NCBI RefSeq assembly: GCF_001440545.1
Contig: NZ_LKHP01000006.1
Location: 62,001 to 126,000 of the forward strand
DNA length: 64,000 nt
Origin: Caloramator mitchellensis
Lineage (GTDB): Bacteria > Bacillota > Clostridia > Clostridiales > Caloramatoraceae
Direction of reading: 5' to 3'
How positions within the stretch are numbered: the first letter of the stretch is position 1; each line of letters opens with the position of its first letter. Shown one piece after another: positions 62,690 through 64,000 of this stretch. A program made the position numbers and the translations under genes. Under the pieces are notes generated by a model, which was given only the letters and a program-made list of their open reading frames with translations, searched no databases and was not told the origin of the DNA.

Positions 62690-63919
62690 CTATCCTTGTA
62701 ATTTTATCCCAAGTATAGACTCAAAAACTTTGCTAAAATCAGTTATCTTCTTGATATTTTTCATATCAAATTCATTATTGCTTAAGGCAAAAAACGTTTT
62801 ATGTTTATAGGGAAGCTGTCCATGAACAGCTTTATAGTTCGATTGCGTAATCAAGTCTCCAAAGTTCTTACTTGAAAAACTGTATTTATCCCCTGCTTCG
62901 AGCATTAAAAAGGCTCCACTGTCAAACCCCAACGTTTTAGAATCTTCTTTTGTAAATACTCTTTCAATGGCTCCACTATTATATCTGCTAAACTCATCAA
63001 TAACTTTTAGCACACTATCTTTTAATCGTTGATTTTCCTCTTTTAAATAAACATAAGCCGAACCATCGCAGGATTTTAAATAGGCATCATAATCTATTAT
63101 CCTTCCTCTATTATCCTGCTTTATCAATCCCCGTTCTGAAAAAAGTTTATTTAGTCTTATTTCCTTATCTACATCTAAACTACCGTGGTCTCCAAGAATG
63201 CACAATACAGTGTCCTTTGATATGCCTGCATCCTCGATTGCCTGTCTTATCTTTGAAAGTCTAATATCATGCCTTTTCAATGCCTCCAAAGCCTCTTTAG
63301 ACTTTGCTCCAAATTTATGCTTTTGAGTATCCGCATCTGTAAAATGGATTAGCATCAAATTGGGTTTATATTTTTTAATAGTATACAATGAACATTCAAG
63401 AACAAAGTTGTCTAAATCAGGTTGGTTAAAAGAATTGAAAAGATGTCCAAAACGTCTTACAAGGTCTATTTGATAAAACAAGCTTCCAGAAGATAATGAA
63501 ATAGTGATTTGATTTTGCCATGGACGATTTGCAAAAATTTCAGGCATATGGTATTTTATGTCTGCTTTAGCTGTAACCGGCCAAAGTAGTGCTGCAGTTA
63601 CAAGCCCCTTTCTTCTTGCTGCATCATAAATTGTATCCGATTTTACATATTTTCTATACCAATACCAGTCTGGTCTTCTTCTATTCGGTTGTATCAATGT
63701 ATTGTTAACAACTCCATGCTCATTAGGAAGTTTTCCTGTCATCATACTGACATGAACTGGATAAGTAAGAGTTGGATAAACAGACTCTACATCAAAGGTA
63801 TTATTAGACCCCTTCAAAAACTCACTGAAATTTGGTAAAGTGATTAAATAATCATAATCATCTTTACAAACCGCATCAAATGAAATTATTATCAGATTTT
63901 TAAACCTTGTCCCCCCCAT
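62690..63919 (-). CDS. Alkaline phosphatase superfamily protein (type I phosphodiesterase/NPP-like)
   Basis: 409 residues. Metal and nucleophile motifs in order: IIISFDAVCKDD (Asp), SVYPTLTYPVHVSMMTGKLPNEHG with the probable Thr nucleophile, LIHFTDADTQKHKFG (Asp, His), LGDHGSLDV (Asp-His) and a late His in HGQLPYKHKTF. No signal peptide. Substrate likely a phosphodiester or nucleotide pyrophosphate, but not determined. First gene of a two-gene unit with the UMF1 transporter. The ATG follows GGGGTG. Confidence 0.9.
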   Translation of the reverse strand: MGGTRFKNLIIISFDAVCKDDYDYLITLPNFSEFLKGSNNTFDVESVYPTLTYPVHVSMMTGKLPNEHGVVNNTLIQPNRRRPDWYWYRKYVKSDTIYDAARRKGLVTAALLWPVTAKADIKYHMPEIFANRPWQNQITISLSSGSLFYQIDLVRRFGHLFNSFNQPDLDNFVLECSLYTIKKYKPNLMLIHFTDADTQKHKFGAKSKEALEALKRHDIRLSKIRQAIEDAGISKDTVLCILGDHGSLDVDKEIRLNKLFSERGLIKQDNRGRIIDYDAYLKSCDGSAYVYLKEENQRLKDSVLKVIDEFSRYNSGAIERVFTKEDSKTLGFDSGAFLMLEAGDKYSFSSKNFGDLITQSNYKAVHGQLPYKHKTFFALSNNEFDMKNIKKITDFSKVFESILGIKLQG

Positions 63920-64000
63920 AACAACACCCCTATGCTTGTTCTTAATAATATTTTACTATATTTTTCAATTAATAACCAGGTGAAAGTATTATAAATAAAA

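Overview
The window is from a low-GC, endospore-forming, anaerobic Firmicute of class Clostridia. The signs are spoIIIA and sigK, Hcp plus rubrerythrin, an ornithine (Stickland-type) fermentation operon, T-box leaders and strong AGGAGG-type ribosome binding sites. The gene set looks like Clostridiaceae (a Caloramator/Clostridium-like genome), but the genus cannot be fixed from this sequence alone. No rRNA, tRNA, CRISPR array or prophage was seen. Almost all genes lie on the minus strand. Plus-strand exceptions are 18601-18939, 37823-39911 and 46913-49414.

Layout. 1-3330 holds the sporulation operon spoIIIAA-AF (AF is cut by the window edge), preceded by an acidic zinc-ribbon protein, efp and an M24 peptidase. 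5580-14910 mixes shikimate genes (aroQ, aroK, aroE) with a compact type IV pilus cluster (pilB, pilT, pilC, pilD and four prepilin-like genes) and a yqeG-like phosphatase. 15027-18408 holds an uninterrupted sigK and the trio udk - U32 peptidase (trhP) - trmR, which matches the Bacillus yrrM-yrrO-udk block for tRNA wobble-uridine modification. 19001-24424 holds queT, a ylbF-like gene, rnjA, a fur-type regulator and a Fur-box-controlled feoA-feoB operon ending in an extra 46-residue zinc-ribbon gene. 24614-30415 is the conserved alaS - ireB - ruvX - DUF1292 block, with an amidase and an iron-sulfur aldo/keto reductase inserted. alaS has a T-box leader with an Ala (GCA) specifier. 30787-37669 holds an AI-2E family permease, a PRC-barrel protein, mnmA, iscU, iscS, iscR, rarA and a YciI-like gene.

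37823-39911 is a plus-strand acetyltransferase/MFS pair. 40011-43614 is a nuclease-helicase (Cas4-like domain fused to a Rad3/DinG-type helicase) followed upstream by a 426-residue protein I do not recognise. 43692-46389 is an oxidative/nitrosative stress group (hcp, rubrerythrin, stand-alone ATP-cone). 46605-47908 is a Trp T-box and trpS; 48023-49414 is a secreted leucine-rich-repeat protein.

49554-57594 is a complete ornithine degradation operon, transcribed ord - ortA - ortB - oraS - oraE - mutL-like - orr. It sits behind a -24/-12 (sigma-54) promoter and next to a PAS/sigma-54 activator (57869-59251). The pathway is: ornithine racemase (orr), B12/PLP ornithine 4,5-aminomutase (oraSE), diaminopentanoate dehydrogenase (ord), then thiolase (ortAB) giving alanine and acetyl-CoA. 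59248-63919 holds cinA, a small BFD-like [2Fe-2S] protein, an unknown membrane-anchored protein, an Atg22-like MFS transporter and an alkaline-phosphatase-superfamily enzyme.

The best leads are: a type IV prepilin whose reading frame has no ATG/GTG/TTG and appears to start at AUU; an exact 46-bp repeat beside mnmA and trpS; a 205-bp multi-armed palindrome inside the ornithine operon; a 127-bp MITE-like element; the unknown partner of the nuclease-helicase; and the unlisted zinc-ribbon gene of the feo operon.
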